From assembly GCA_947387485.1 (NCBI GenBank), contig CANDNT010000001.1, positions 1 to 64,000 of the forward strand: a stretch of 64,000 nt of DNA. Direction: 5' to 3'. Below, piece by piece: positions 51,779-62,591 of the stretch; the stretch's first letter is position 1; each line of letters opens with the position of its first letter. Origin of the DNA: Aquimarina rhabdastrellae. GTDB lineage: Bacteria; Bacteroidota; Bacteroidia; Flavobacteriales; Flavobacteriaceae. The position numbers were made by a program, and so were the translations under genes. The notes beneath the pieces are model-generated. The model saw nothing but the letters and a program-made list of their open reading frames with translations. It was not told the DNA's origin and made no database searches.

Positions 51779-52687
51779 TCAATTCATCTTTCTATATTGA
51801 GCAGGACTTAATCCTGTTTGTCTTTTAAATAATTTACTAAAGTGTTGTGGATACTCAAATCCTAGATCATAGGCTATTTCGCTTATCGTCTCTGTTGTAC
51901 CTAATAGCTTATTTTTTGCACTATTAATCACAAAAGAATAAATATGATCTTTGGCACTTTTTCCTGTCTCTTTTTTGAGTAAATCACTTAGGTATTTTGG
52001 AGACATTTGTAGTTGTTCTCCACAATATTTTACTGTAGGCACGCCTAATTGCGAAAGTTTTTCTGAAGTAAAATATTCTTTAAGCATCTGTTCAAAATCC
52101 GAAACTAAATCTTGATTCAAATTAGTTCTCACATAAAACTGACGATCATAATAACGATTACAATAATCTAGCAGCAATTCGATATTAGAAATGATCAGTT
52201 TTTGACTATGTTTATCAATGTTTTGCTGATATTCTTTCTTTATTTTTTCAATGATATCTGTTACGGTTTGTTGTTCATCTACAGATAAGTGTAATGCTTC
52301 ATGAACTTCATAATCAAAAAAGTTATAGCTATCAATAGTTTTTCCTAACTCAGATTTGCGGATTAAATCTGGATGAAAAATGAGAAACCATCCTTTGGCA
52401 TCATCTGCTATGGTTTTATTTTCTGAGGCTAACACCTGATTAGGTTTACTAAACACCATGGTCCCATCTTTAAAGTCATAAGAATTACGTCCATAATGCA
52501 ATGCACCAGTAACACCATCTTTTAACGAAATCATATACAATTCTGTAGCAAAACGTACATTATCAAGCATAGGATCTGTTGTTAAATCCTTCATATACAT
52601 TATAGAAATCAATGGATGCTTAGGAGATTCTAATTGAAGCATCTGATGTATTTCGGCTACACTTTTTATGGTGATAAGATTACTCAT
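51779..52687 (-). CDS. AraC-family transcription regulator
   Basis: A 302-residue regulator with an N-terminal cupin-like sensing domain (about 1-170) and a C-terminal pair of helix-turn-helices (about 200-300). The first includes YLSDLLKKETGKSAKDHIYS. The second is ETISEIAYDLGFEYPQHFSK followed by LFKRQTGLSPAQYRK, the classic AraC signature. It probably controls the operon it is in (SDR upstream, atypical SDR and MBL hydrolase downstream) in response to a metabolite or oxidant. Confidence 0.92.
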   Translation of the reverse strand: MSNLITIKSVAEIHQMLQLESPKHPLISIMYMKDLTTDPMLDNVRFATELYMISLKDGVTGALHYGRNSYDFKDGTMVFSKPNQVLASENKTIADDAKGWFLIFHPDLIRKSELGKTIDSYNFFDYEVHEALHLSVDEQQTVTDIIEKIKKEYQQNIDKHSQKLIISNIELLLDYCNRYYDRQFYVRTNLNQDLVSDFEQMLKEYFTSEKLSQLGVPTVKYCGEQLQMSPKYLSDLLKKETGKSAKDHIYSFVINSAKNKLLGTTETISEIAYDLGFEYPQHFSKLFKRQTGLSPAQYRKMN

Positions 52688-52755
52688 ATGACATTATGAA
52701 TTTATTTTTGATTATTATAAAAGTACATTAAACTTGAGATTCTTCGCTATTTCCT

Positions 52756-53583
52756 TTAGTTTGAAACATTTTTAATCATACGTACAATAGCTTTGTCAAA
52801 CATACGGTCACTAAACCATTTTCTAAAAAACAAAGTTTGTCCTGCCATTTTACCTGCGGCATAACGTGTTTTAGGTTTACTGCTTTTTATAGCTTTAGAA
52901 ATCACGGTAGCTATCACATTAGGATGTGAGAAATTACCTTTACTATAGGTATCTGCTGTAACTTTGATCATAAGCTGTGCCAGTTCGCTATATGCTCCTT
53001 TATCAGATTTTGAGAAATTTTCGTTAAGTACATCACCAAATTCAGTTTTAATAGCACCAGGTTCTACAATGACAACATCGATCCCAAACGGACTCACTTC
53101 TAAACGTAAACAATCACTCCATCCTTCAAGCGCATGTTTTGTAGCGTGGTACCATGCACCTAATGGGCTGTATATTTTTCCACCTATAGAACTTATATTG
53201 ATGATTTTTCCGCTTTTGTGCTTACGCATGACAGGTAGCACAGCTTTAGTAATTTCGGCTAGACCAAAAATATTGACCTCAAATTGTCTTTTTGCATCCT
53301 CATAAGAAGTATCCTCTACAGCTCCCCAAATAGCAAAACCAGCATTATTTACTAAAACATCAATGCGTTGGTGTGTAGCTATGATTTTTTGAATTCCTTC
53401 TTCTATCTGCTCGTGTTGTGTAACATCCATGGCAATAGCAAATCCTCCTGCAGTAACGAGATCTTGCATTTTTTCAACCCTACGTGCTAGACCATATACG
53501 ATATGTCCTTCACTAATAAGCTGTAATGCTGTTGCTTTTCCTATTCCTGAAGAAGCTCCTGTAACTAAAATCACCTTTTTCAT
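52756..53583 (-). CDS. Short-chain dehydrogenase/reductase
   Basis: A 275-residue classical SDR. The cofactor loop is ILVTGASSGIGKATALQLI, NNAG appears as VLVNNAGFAIWG, the active site Ser is in INISSIGGKIYSP and the catalytic pair is YHATKHALEG (YxxxK). EPGAIKTEF follows. Substrate unknown; SDRs of this type beside AraC regulators are often stress- or xenobiotic-inducible. First gene of the operon, 68 nt upstream of the AraC gene. Confidence 0.92.
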   Translation of the reverse strand: MKKVILVTGASSGIGKATALQLISEGHIVYGLARRVEKMQDLVTAGGFAIAMDVTQHEQIEEGIQKIIATHQRIDVLVNNAGFAIWGAVEDTSYEDAKRQFEVNIFGLAEITKAVLPVMRKHKSGKIINISSIGGKIYSPLGAWYHATKHALEGWSDCLRLEVSPFGIDVVIVEPGAIKTEFGDVLNENFSKSDKGAYSELAQLMIKVTADTYSKGNFSHPNVIATVISKAIKSSKPKTRYAAGKMAGQTLFFRKWFSDRMFDKAIVRMIKNVSN

Positions 53584-53712
53584 GCCTTCACTTTTTAATT
53601 ATGATGACAAAATTATGTTACAAGACCAGCTTAAATGTATATATTTTACTGTTTACTGTATACATTTTACCTATTTACATGAATAACACGTTTTTTAGAC
53701 CTAAAAAACAAT

Positions 53713-54072
<360 letters not shown>

Positions 54073-54168
54073 TTAAATACTATTAAGGCTACTGATTTGA
54101 GTTTTCAAAAATAAAGCTTTAATCTCATTTATAAATTATTCACTGTTCTTTATTAAAGAGTAGTAGTT

Positions 54169-55347
54169 TTATCCTATATCAATTCCTAATTCTTTAAAAG
54201 AGTTTGTAACAGCTGTGTTTAATTCATCTGCTCTTATATAGACCTTACTTGGTGATAGGGTAATAGCTGTAGGTAATTTTATGGATTTTAATTTTGTTTG
54301 TTCTAGTATTAATTCTTCTAGTTGAGTATTTTTTGTAAGATCAATTTCTTTAATAGGACATTCTTTTACTCTTAAAGATGTTATATGTTTGTTATTAGAT
54401 ACATCTAATTCCTTAATAGGATTACGTTCAATAATAAAAGTTTTTAATTTTAAATTATGACTAAGATCAATTGTATTTAATTCTCCTTTTTCAATACTCA
54501 AAAACGTCAAATTAATATTCTTACTTAAATCTAAACTTTTATGTCCTACAACACTATCATCATCATCCCATTGCTTAAAATCTCCTCCTATAAAAAGTGT
54601 TTTTAGGTTAACATTATGTGTAAGATCAATTGAGGTGAATTTATTAGCTGTTATACTTAAATATTCTAAATCTTTATTAATGGAAAGATCTAATGCATCA
54701 TATTGATTCCAGGTGATATTTAGTTTTTTTAGTTTTTTGAAATCACTTACATTCAATCTACCTTCACCTTCACAATTTTCTATTATTAATGTTTCTAAAT
54801 TAGGTAAAGACGTATTCTTTTTTTGAAACCAGAAACGGCCAGAAGAACACGAAATTTCTTTAAGATGTTCCTTGTGTCCTAATTCAATCTCTAAGTATCC
54901 ACCATGTTCAACATCTAATTTTTCAAGTTTTTCATTATTGGTTAAATCTATTTTTTCTAGATTACATAAATCCCCAATGTATAATGTTTTAAGATTCAGG
55001 TTATTTTCGAGCGTTATGGTATTTACATTGTCTAAACTCTGTAGTTTAAGTGTTTCTAAGACTATATTTTTTGAGAAATCAATTGTTTTAAGATATTCAC
55101 TATCTCCTATGGTTATTTCCTTTAATTTTTTGTTATAGCTTAAATCTAATTCTTCTAATTCATAAGAAGTCATAGAGAGTATCTCAAGGTTGGGGAAATA
55201 CTTTATTTCGTTAATCGAAATAAAATCATCACATGTTAATGTTGTTATCTCCTCAAGAGAATTTATGTTAAGACTGAATATATAATCTCTGAACTTATCA
55301 TCTTTAAAATGAATTTGGGACAGTTTCTTTACATTTAAATTCTTCAT
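54169..55347 (-). CDS. Leucine-rich-repeat protein
   Basis: A 392-residue protein composed almost entirely of leucine-rich repeats of about 21 residues, with consensus L-x2-L-x-I-x2-L-x2-I-D-L-S/T-x-N (for instance LEKIDLTNNEKLEKLDVEHG, LKTLFIGGDFKQWDDDDSVV, LNTIDLSHNLKLKTFIIERN). No signal peptide and no membrane anchor, so it is probably cytoplasmic and a protein-binding scaffold. Repeat number is about 14-16. No catalytic domain. The exported-protein gene follows upstream on the same strand (38 nt). Confidence 0.82.
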   Translation of the reverse strand: MKNLNVKKLSQIHFKDDKFRDYIFSLNINSLEEITTLTCDDFISINEIKYFPNLEILSMTSYELEELDLSYNKKLKEITIGDSEYLKTIDFSKNIVLETLKLQSLDNVNTITLENNLNLKTLYIGDLCNLEKIDLTNNEKLEKLDVEHGGYLEIELGHKEHLKEISCSSGRFWFQKKNTSLPNLETLIIENCEGEGRLNVSDFKKLKKLNITWNQYDALDLSINKDLEYLSITANKFTSIDLTHNVNLKTLFIGGDFKQWDDDDSVVGHKSLDLSKNINLTFLSIEKGELNTIDLSHNLKLKTFIIERNPIKELDVSNNKHITSLRVKECPIKEIDLTKNTQLEELILEQTKLKSIKLPTAITLSPSKVYIRADELNTAVTNSFKELGIDIG

Positions 55348-55385
55348 GTTTGTTCTTTGAATTAATTTTTAAATAAAACTAGTTT

Positions 55386-56156
55386 CTATAAGATGGTAAC
55401 TTTAAGATATGAAGTATTCTTTTCTAAATCTAAATCTGTCGTTCTGGGAATAATTTTTAAAACGAAAGCAGTACCATTTAACCATTTTATTTTTAAATCT
55501 TCTGCTGTTACTACTGCAGCTTCCCAATTTGAAAACGGTATATCAATGAGTTGATGAACTGTTCCATTATTTTCTTTTTTTATAATATTTAGATTTCCAT
55601 CACCCATAATGTTATCATCAATATAGGCGATATAATTACCGAAAGGAGAAATCGTAGGGTGTTGCCTTAAATGAAAAAGTTTTTCTCCCGTTATAGAAGA
55701 ATATAGTCGATACGGAGATTCATTGTCATCATCTGATACATACAGTAAAAAAGCCTCCATTTTGGGTATATTACCCAAATAATTTAACGAGTAAAACATA
55801 TCCTTTTCTGCTGATAAGGTAATTTGCGAACCGTTATCCAACGTAATCTCAAAAGTATTAGAAGCTAAACTATCTATCTTATCAAGCTTTTTTTCAAGCG
55901 TTAAATTCTTATCATTTGGTATAGCATCAAAAGTTTGCTTACTAATAAGTTCTAATTTGATAAGTTCTTTAATATTAGGAACAAATTCGTTTGTATAAAG
56001 AAAAGTTGATAGGGTATCCTCAGCAGTCGTTTGCGTTAACCGTTTAGTATCATTAATTACAAGCTTATTATCAGATGGCGCATTTTGATTGGATTCTTTT
56101 TTACAAGAAATCAAAAAATGAAATATTAGAACTACCAGTGGTATATATCTATTCAT
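55386..56156 (-). CDS. Hypothetical lipoprotein
   Basis: A 256-residue lipoprotein (MNRYIPLVVLIFHFLISC, lipobox LISC) with an acidic linker and beta-rich mature part (FLYTNEFVPNIKELIKLELI, SPYRLYSSITGEKLFHLRQH, IAYIDDNIMGDGNLNII), reminiscent of a WD40/TolB-like blade. No recognised family. It is directly upstream of the LRR gene on the same strand. Confidence 0.65.
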   Translation of the reverse strand: MNRYIPLVVLIFHFLISCKKESNQNAPSDNKLVINDTKRLTQTTAEDTLSTFLYTNEFVPNIKELIKLELISKQTFDAIPNDKNLTLEKKLDKIDSLASNTFEITLDNGSQITLSAEKDMFYSLNYLGNIPKMEAFLLYVSDDDNESPYRLYSSITGEKLFHLRQHPTISPFGNYIAYIDDNIMGDGNLNIIKKENNGTVHQLIDIPFSNWEAAVVTAEDLKIKWLNGTAFVLKIIPRTTDLDLEKNTSYLKVTIL

Positions 56157-56427
56157 ATATAGTTTTTTAAGGTTAACTAAAGTAGTTATCCTATAAAATT
56201 AAGCATTACTATAGTAGTAGTTCTAAAAATAAAAAAATCTTACCCATGAATATGGTTATAAGATAGGGTAATAGTGTTATTATTTTTTAGTTATATATGA
56301 AGTTGTTTTATCTTAATAATCACTTCCCAATACAGAAAATGTAATCTCTTTATTTATATGTATTGTACGGTTTAAAGAAACAAATAAGGTACAAAAAGTA
56401 CGTTTTAAAAAGTAAAATTAACTCGAA

Positions 56428-57390
56428 TTAAGTCAAATTAAAATGATATTTGGTTAATCTTTTTTCTCCTGTTTTAGTCAAAATTTGTTGTTCTACAGCC
56501 CATTTCAAATCTCTACTTGCTGTTGCTTGACTAATATCTTTAAAATTTTGCAAATAATCTTTACGGCTAAACTGATTACTACCTATAATGTCTTTATATA
56601 ATTCAATTCTATCTTGTGGTGTAAGGGTTCTGTTTTGCGTTTTTAAGAGATTTTCTAAAGATTGAAGTATAATATCAAGCATAAACTCAATAAATGGTGT
56701 AGAATGCCCTGATTTATCCGATACACTTAAAACCCTATAATACTCCTCTTGATTCTCTTTGATAAGTCTTTCTACGGGTAGAAATTCAAATACTGGGTAT
56801 TGCTGCATTAATATCAAAGTTTGCCACAGCCTACCCATACGACCATTGCCATCTAAAAACGGATGTATGAATTCAAATTCGTAGTGAAACACACAACTTT
56901 TTATCAATAATATATCTTCATCGGTTTTAAGATAGCTAAATAAATCATTCATAAGTCCTTTTACTAAAGAACCAGTAGGAGCAAGGTGCTCTACCTTAGA
57001 ACCTTTTACGATACCTACATTTTTTATTCTTAGCTTACCAGCATCTTCTATTAAACCTTGCATTAAAATGGAATGAGCCTTTTCTAAGTCAGTTAGTTTA
57101 TTAGGATTAAACGTTCGTAACTGCTCATATACTTTTATAGCGTTTTGTACTTCTAAAATATCCTTTTGTGGAGCAATTACTCTTTTATCATTTAAAAGTG
57201 CTGTAATCTGTTCTTCTGTTAGCGTATTTCCTTCTATCTCTAATGATGATTGAATAGTTTTAATACGATTCTTTTTTCTTAGCTCAGTAGGAGGTTTGTA
57301 CAGATGAGTAGCTTTTATTTCTCCTAGTTTTTCAGAAATAGCAACTACTAATTTTAAAATTTCATCTGTAATCTGATATGGTGGTTTCAT
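56428..57390 (-). CDS. Fic-family protein (class II AMPylator-like)
   Basis: A 320-residue Fic protein. The catalytic motif is HPFLDGNGRMGR (residues about 174-185), which transfers AMP or another nucleotide-type group to a target protein. The N-terminal inhibitory helix motif SSLEIEGN fits (S/T)xxxE(G/N), so it is auto-inhibited and class II. The C-terminal 65 residues form a winged helix (FSRKDYLQNFKDISQATASR DLKWAVEQQ in two parts), probably DNA binding. No separate antitoxin gene is adjacent, as expected for class II. Function may be regulatory. Confidence 0.9.
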   Translation of the reverse strand: MKPPYQITDEILKLVVAISEKLGEIKATHLYKPPTELRKKNRIKTIQSSLEIEGNTLTEEQITALLNDKRVIAPQKDILEVQNAIKVYEQLRTFNPNKLTDLEKAHSILMQGLIEDAGKLRIKNVGIVKGSKVEHLAPTGSLVKGLMNDLFSYLKTDEDILLIKSCVFHYEFEFIHPFLDGNGRMGRLWQTLILMQQYPVFEFLPVERLIKENQEEYYRVLSVSDKSGHSTPFIEFMLDIILQSLENLLKTQNRTLTPQDRIELYKDIIGSNQFSRKDYLQNFKDISQATASRDLKWAVEQQILTKTGEKRLTKYHFNLT

Positions 57391-57619
57391 TTTGTGATAG
57401 TATCATTTGATAGTATCACAAAAATATAGTTTTATAAGTATTGTAAATGTTTTGTTGTCATAATTTTTAGTTCAATTGGCTCTTTGATAATTTTATAATC
57501 CTTAGAAATATAAAAAGATTGTATTACAAAGAAAAGCAATAGAATAACCCAACAAATCTTTATTTAAAAGGGTTTTTAATATGTTTAGTAAAAGTTTGTT
57601 GTTTATTTATTTTGTATGG

Positions 57620-59011
57620 TTACTTCCCGATACAAAAATTAGCAAAGATATTCCCTAAAAGATCATCACTTGTAATCTCTCCTGTGATTTCTCCAAAAAA
57701 GTATAAAGCCTGTCTAATATCAATAGCCATTAGATCTCCAGATAATCCATTATCGATGCCATATTGCACCTTATCAATTTCTTCTAATGCTTTAACCAAA
57801 GAATCATAATGTCTAGAATTGGTTACTATGGTTTCGTCATTGCGTAATGCACCAGTGTTTACAAATTCTAATAAGCGATTCTTAAGTTCTTCGGTACCGA
57901 TATTTTGTTTAGCTGATAATAAGAAAAGTTCTGCTATATGTTCTTGTAGATGAGTAGTTTCTTCTGCTGTAAGCTTATCTACTTTATTCGCAATAACGAT
58001 TAATGGTTTTTGTGGATACTTATTTTTAATCTTATTGATTTCAACATTAATCGCTGCTATACCTGTGGCATCAATAGCACTAGAATCTATCAAATACATC
58101 ACCACCTGAGCTTGTTCGATTTTTTCAAAAGTTTTCTGGATACCAATACTTTCTACAACATCTTTGGTCTCTCGTATACCAGCGGTATCAATAAACCTAA
58201 AACTTACTCCGCCGATGATAATTTCATCTTCTATCGTATCTCTGGTAGTTCCTGCAATATCAGATACTATGGCGCGTTCTTCGTTTAATAAGGCATTGAG
58301 TAGGGTAGACTTCCCTACATTAGGCTCTCCTACAATAGCAACCGGAATTCCGTTTTTGATCACATTACCTATAGCAAAAGAATCTATTAAACGTTTTAAG
58401 ACTACCGTAATTCTTGAAATCAAATCTTGGAATTGCGTACGATTGGCAAATTCTACATCTTCTTCGGCAAAATCAAGTTCTAATTCGATTAAAGAAGCAA
58501 AATTTAACAATTCGTCTCTTAGGTTTTTGATTTCGTTACTAAAACCACCACGCATTTGCTGCATGGCTACTTTATGAGAAGCTTCAGAGTCAGATGCTAT
58601 TAAATCGGCAACAGCTTCGGCTTGAGATAAATCTAATTTTCCGTTAATAAAAGCACGTAAAGTAAATTCACCTGCATTTGCCATTCTACAACCTTTACGC
58701 AACAATAACTGAATGATTTCTTGTTGGATATACGTAGATCCGTGACATGATATTTCTACCGTAGGTTCACCTGTATAAGATCTTGTTCCTTTAAATAGTG
58801 ATACCAACACTTCGTCAAGCATACGATTACCGTCCATAATATGTCCCAAATGAATTGTATGGCTAGGTTGCTCACTTAATATTTTACCATTAACAGCTTT
58901 AAATAAAGAAGAGCACATAGCAATAGCCTCTTTACCAGAAACACGAATTACAGCAATTGCACCTGCACCAGATGCTGTAGCCAGCGCTACTATAGTATCA
59001 TGTGAAATCAT
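57620..59011 (-). CDS. mnmE: tRNA modification GTPase MnmE
   Basis: A 463-residue GTPase that, with MnmG, makes the cmnm5 group on U34 of several tRNAs. The N-terminal tetrahydrofolate-binding domain (about 1-120) begins ISHDTIVALATASGAGAIAV. The G domain (about 215-375) has P-loop GEPNVGKSTLLNALL, DIAGTTRDTIEDE and DTAGI, and NKVD. The C-terminus is FANFCIGK, the family's catalytic CxGK. Length is normal. Single gene. Confidence 0.97.
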   Translation of the reverse strand: MISHDTIVALATASGAGAIAVIRVSGKEAIAMCSSLFKAVNGKILSEQPSHTIHLGHIMDGNRMLDEVLVSLFKGTRSYTGEPTVEISCHGSTYIQQEIIQLLLRKGCRMANAGEFTLRAFINGKLDLSQAEAVADLIASDSEASHKVAMQQMRGGFSNEIKNLRDELLNFASLIELELDFAEEDVEFANRTQFQDLISRITVVLKRLIDSFAIGNVIKNGIPVAIVGEPNVGKSTLLNALLNEERAIVSDIAGTTRDTIEDEIIIGGVSFRFIDTAGIRETKDVVESIGIQKTFEKIEQAQVVMYLIDSSAIDATGIAAINVEINKIKNKYPQKPLIVIANKVDKLTAEETTHLQEHIAELFLLSAKQNIGTEELKNRLLEFVNTGALRNDETIVTNSRHYDSLVKALEEIDKVQYGIDNGLSGDLMAIDIRQALYFFGEITGEITSDDLLGNIFANFCIGK

Positions 59012-59357
59012 AGATCATCTACTTTGAATGCGCAAAAATATAGATTATAGTGCATATATTATCTATAATTGAAAAGGAATCATACTACCTACCGTAATAA
59101 AATACGGTAATTTGTTTTGTTTTTAAACATAACTATTTTACTTTTATATAGTTAGCATACCGAATTATCGCAAAATACTAGTACAGAAACCACACTAAAA
59201 GGGGAATGTTAGTGTAACTTTCTAAGGTAGTTTTACCATAAAATATATTTTAAAAGTAAAGGGATTTATACGGAATACTGGCTAAGCGTTTAACGCCAAA
59301 GCTTATATATTTTGTCAATACTTAATACCTTAATTATACGATTAAAATTTACTTTTT
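59012..59357. other. Intergenic region between mnmE and the protease gene
   Basis: No gene visible. It must hold both divergent promoters. TATATATTTTGTC at 59308-59320 approaches the -7 element of Bacteroidetes promoters but does not fit it exactly. Confidence 0.35.
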
Positions 59358-61259
59358 ATGAAATCACTACACACAAACACATTTAAATTTAGGAAGTTTA
59401 ATCTCTCAACATCTTTTCATTGCTATCTTGTTATAGCATTTTTTATGGTTTCGCTTTTCGCGAAAGCGCAAGAAGAATTACCTAGACATTATATCCCTTA
59501 TAATGTAAGTATAAAATCTGATACAAATACTGCCAAAAATCAATCAGAAGAAATTACTGAAACCGTATCTGAAAATGGTGCTACATGGTTACGTTTATTC
59601 TTTGATGATGTTAATCTAGGTAACAATAGTACAATTACGATTACATCAAACTTAGATGGAGCAACACAAACACTTACAGCAGAGAGTTTAAAGAAATGGA
59701 AAAACTCTAGTGCTTATTTTAATGGAGATGCAGTAACAGTTACTTTAAATATTGCTGCTGGAGAAAGTGAAATCGGATTTACTATAGCCGAAATAGGAGT
59801 AGGTGAGCCTGACAATGATACACAACGTTCTCAATGTGGATCTGTAGATAATAGAGTAGACTCAACAGACGATGCTATAGGAAGAATTGTACCTATAGGA
59901 TGTACAGGATGGATTATTACTAATGGTAAATTAGTAACCGCTGGACATTGTACAGGAAGTAGAGCACAATTAATCGAATTTAATGTACCTAAATCAAATC
60001 CAGATAGATCTATCGTTCATCCAGGACCAGAAGATCAGTATCCTATAGGTAACTTTATTACTGATTATGTACGAGGTCAACCCGCTACAGATTGGGCTGT
60101 TTTTACAGCTAGTGCTAATACACAAACTGGGCTTACTCCTATAGAAGCGCAAGGAAAATCATTTAACGTTGTGCAATCTAGTCCTGGTAATTCGATCACA
60201 ATTACTGGTTTTGGGACAGATACAGGTATTGACAATCAAACACAGCAAACACATACAGGACCTACTGCTAGTGTAACCAATACTTTTGTTCGTTATCAAA
60301 CAGATACTACTGGAGGAAATTCTGGTAGTCCTATCATCGATGCTGCTACAGGAAATGCTGTAGGAGTACATGCTTATGGTGGTTGTAGAACAAGCGGAAC
60401 TGGAAGTAACTATGGTGCTAGAGCTACGATTACTGATTTTTGGGAAGCTATGGATCTAGGAGGTACTACTACTCCTCCAGATGGATGTACTACAATTGAT
60501 TTTAATGATTTCCAGATCAATTCGTTCTCTAATCAAGATAGTGCAGGTAACTTTGTTATTCAAAACGGTGGAGCTTCTTTATCATTACAAAACAATACAT
60601 GGAAGAGTATTAGCTATAATTATACTGTTACATCAAATACTGTTATTGAGTTTCAGTTTAGTAGTACCGCTCAAGGCGAAATTCACGCCGTAGGTTTTGA
60701 AGATAACAACTCATTGACGTCTTCTAGGTATTTTAGAGTATATGGTACACAAAACTACGGAGTAGGAAACTATGACAATTATCCTGGATCTGGTACAGTT
60801 ACTTATACTATTCCTGTAGGGAATTTCTATACTGGAACTATGGATAGATTAGTATTTATTAATGATAATGATGCAGGTAGCGGAAACACTTCAGTATTTA
60901 GCAATGTTAAAATCTATGAAGGTTCTTGTGGAAGCTCATTAACTTCAGAAGAATTGGTTGCCGAGTTAGAGTCTGCAACGCCACTTTTAGGTGATGAGGA
61001 TGAAGGAATCTTATCAAGTATTAAAGTAGTGCCTAATCCAGCTAGTGACGCGTTTTCTTTTTATTTAAAACGCTTAAATGGTGAAGAAGTTTCTGCTTCA
61101 ATCTATACTATTTTAGGACAAAAGAAAGCAACTATTGCTTTGACTGAAGGTTTAAATACTTTTTCTGCTAGAGAAATGGCTTTAACTACAGGAATTTATC
61201 TAGTTAAAGTTGAATCTAATACAGGAGAAACAGTAACACAAAAATTAATCATCAAATAA
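59358..61259 (+). CDS. Trypsin-like serine protease secreted by the type IX system
   Basis: A 633-residue secreted protein with a long signal peptide ending SLFAKAQ. The trypsin-like domain spans about residues 150-365: His in VTAGHCTGS (about 194), Asp in ATDWAVFTA, and Ser in TTGGNSGSPII (about 319). This pattern suggests a glutamyl-endopeptidase-like (S1B) enzyme. A beta domain (about 380-530) follows and residues about 555-633 form a T9SS type A sorting domain (VVPNPASDAFSFYLKRLNG, LTTGIYLVKVESNTGETVTQ, KLIIK end), cleaved on export. It acts outside the cell, degrading protein. Confidence 0.92.
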   Translation: MKSLHTNTFKFRKFNLSTSFHCYLVIAFFMVSLFAKAQEELPRHYIPYNVSIKSDTNTAKNQSEEITETVSENGATWLRLFFDDVNLGNNSTITITSNLDGATQTLTAESLKKWKNSSAYFNGDAVTVTLNIAAGESEIGFTIAEIGVGEPDNDTQRSQCGSVDNRVDSTDDAIGRIVPIGCTGWIITNGKLVTAGHCTGSRAQLIEFNVPKSNPDRSIVHPGPEDQYPIGNFITDYVRGQPATDWAVFTASANTQTGLTPIEAQGKSFNVVQSSPGNSITITGFGTDTGIDNQTQQTHTGPTASVTNTFVRYQTDTTGGNSGSPIIDAATGNAVGVHAYGGCRTSGTGSNYGARATITDFWEAMDLGGTTTPPDGCTTIDFNDFQINSFSNQDSAGNFVIQNGGASLSLQNNTWKSISYNYTVTSNTVIEFQFSSTAQGEIHAVGFEDNNSLTSSRYFRVYGTQNYGVGNYDNYPGSGTVTYTIPVGNFYTGTMDRLVFINDNDAGSGNTSVFSNVKIYEGSCGSSLTSEELVAELESATPLLGDEDEGILSSIKVVPNPASDAFSFYLKRLNGEEVSASIYTILGQKKATIALTEGLNTFSAREMALTTGIYLVKVESNTGETVTQKLIIK

Positions 61260-61294
61260 TCATCGTATTTGTTAAGGTATTAAGTTTTAATGGA

Positions 61295-61320
61295 GAAGCC
61301 GACTGTATAGTCGGCTTCTT
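61295..61320. terminator. Terminator after the protease gene
   Basis: GAAGCCGACT/AGTCGGCTTC, a perfect 10-bp stem with loop GTAT, then TTTTAT. Confidence 0.85.
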
Positions 61321-61332
61321 TTATAATAAGGT

Positions 61333-61713
61333 TTATTTTTTTGAAAATATACCTTTTACTTTATCATAACCTGATTCGGCTCTTAAATCACAACTATCCA
61401 AAATAGCGTCGTATAATCTGTCATAATCTCCAGAAGCAATAGCTCCTTCATACGCATCATTAAACTCTTTTAATTGAGCTGTTAAAGCACATAAAAATGC
61501 AGCTTTTTGTTGTACTTCTTCATCTGTAGACGTTCCGTTTGTCTTTTTTCCAGATTCTGCTAATTCTTTTATAGACTCTGGATTTATCTTAAATCCTTCA
61601 CCCACATAAAACTTAATTAAACGTCTTTTTAAAAAACCACCAACCCATACTTTTCTTCTTGCTTCTGGGACTAATTTTAATGCACTAACGATATCTTTTG
61701 CTGCTATTGGCAT
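61333..61713 (-). CDS. Hypothetical protein with the shared leader element
   Basis: A 126-residue cytoplasmic protein (MPIAAKDIVSALKLVPEARR, KVWVGGFLKRRLIKFYVGEG) predicted to be helical with a Lys-rich tail. Two Cys (FLCAL, DSCDL). No recognised family and no signal peptide. It is one of the genes with the AGAGTAAG box plus hairpin leader, which begins 20 nt upstream of its ATG. Confidence 0.62.
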   Translation of the reverse strand: MPIAAKDIVSALKLVPEARRKVWVGGFLKRRLIKFYVGEGFKINPESIKELAESGKKTNGTSTDEEVQQKAAFLCALTAQLKEFNDAYEGAIASGDYDRLYDAILDSCDLRAESGYDKVKGIFSKK

Positions 61714-61731
61714 ATGTTAACTTTTATGATT

Positions 61732-61840
61732 TCTTACTCTTTTATTAATAGGCTTTTCAGATTCCGCCTGTTGTTATAAGAAAAGATAGTAGCTACTTAA
61801 TCGAATATCCTTCTCTTATTACCACAGGCACAAAGTTGTA
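61732..61840 (-). promoter_or_regulatory. Shared leader/promoter element, copy 2 (long form)
   Basis: About 110 bp nearly identical to 41484-41593. On the minus strand it has the imperfect long stem, hairpin AGGC-GGAATCTGAAAA-GCCT, A-rich stretch and AGAGTAAG (61740-61733), 20 nt before the ATG at 61713. The remaining 61841-62184 shows no gene and must contain the promoter of the DUF4870 gene. Confidence 0.6.
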
Positions 61841-62184
61841 ATATGTAATAGTTATAATTTGTCTTAATGACACCAACAGTAATTTAAGAATCATAAACAG
61901 TAGTATTAATGTCATAAAGTTTTTATATCATGTATAATCTAATTATTTAGGGATAGTTTATAACAAGCTTCTGATAGTAACACTAAAACTTAAAAGTAAA
62001 TAGCTAATAATATTAGGAAAAAAGTATGTTTTGTCGAAAACCTCATGTTATCGAATAATTTTTTTCACAAATAAATGTTAAAAAAGATTAAAATACTGTA
62101 ACAAAACTAAAGCATTATCGTCATGTAGATGTAATGCTAATTTAATTAGCAATTTTGTAATCAATAACCAAAAAAAGTAAAACC

Positions 62185-62523
62185 ATGAGAAACGATAATC
62201 AATTTTTAGTCATAACCCATTTATCACAATTATTAAGTTTAATGACCGGAGTAGGAGGTTTTATAGTTCCGTTAATACTATGGATCACACAAAGAGATAA
62301 AGTAGTAGATATGGATGACCACGGAAAGCAAATTTTAAATTTCCAGATCAGTATGTTTATTTATAGTCTTATCTGTGTACCGTTGATTTTATTAATAGGT
62401 CTAGGTGCTTTGGGATTAATCGCTATAGGAATCATCACTATCGTTTTTCCAATTCTTAATGCTATAAAAACAAGTAATGGAGAGCATCCATATTATCCCA
62501 TGACGATGAATATCATCAAATAA
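62185..62523 (+). CDS. DUF4870 membrane protein
   Basis: A 112-residue membrane protein of the DUF4870 (Tic20-like) family. The opening is ITHLSQLLSLMTGVGGFIVP, then LILWITQRDKVVDMDDHGKQ (conserved W and HG..) and helices FQISMFIYSLICVPLILLIG and LGLIAIGIITIVFPILNAIK. Function unknown. Single gene. Confidence 0.85.
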   Translation: MRNDNQFLVITHLSQLLSLMTGVGGFIVPLILWITQRDKVVDMDDHGKQILNFQISMFIYSLICVPLILLIGLGALGLIAIGIITIVFPILNAIKTSNGEHPYYPMTMNIIK

Positions 62524-62591
62524 GGATAGTATTCTATATATAGTGAGGAACCAAAATGTCTTAAGAAATTAAGGGTTTTGGTTTTTTTATG

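Noticed and set aside
54169..55347. LRR protein as a secreted internalin-type adhesin
   Set aside because: There is no signal peptide, membrane anchor or sorting domain; a cytoplasmic scaffold is the more cautious call.
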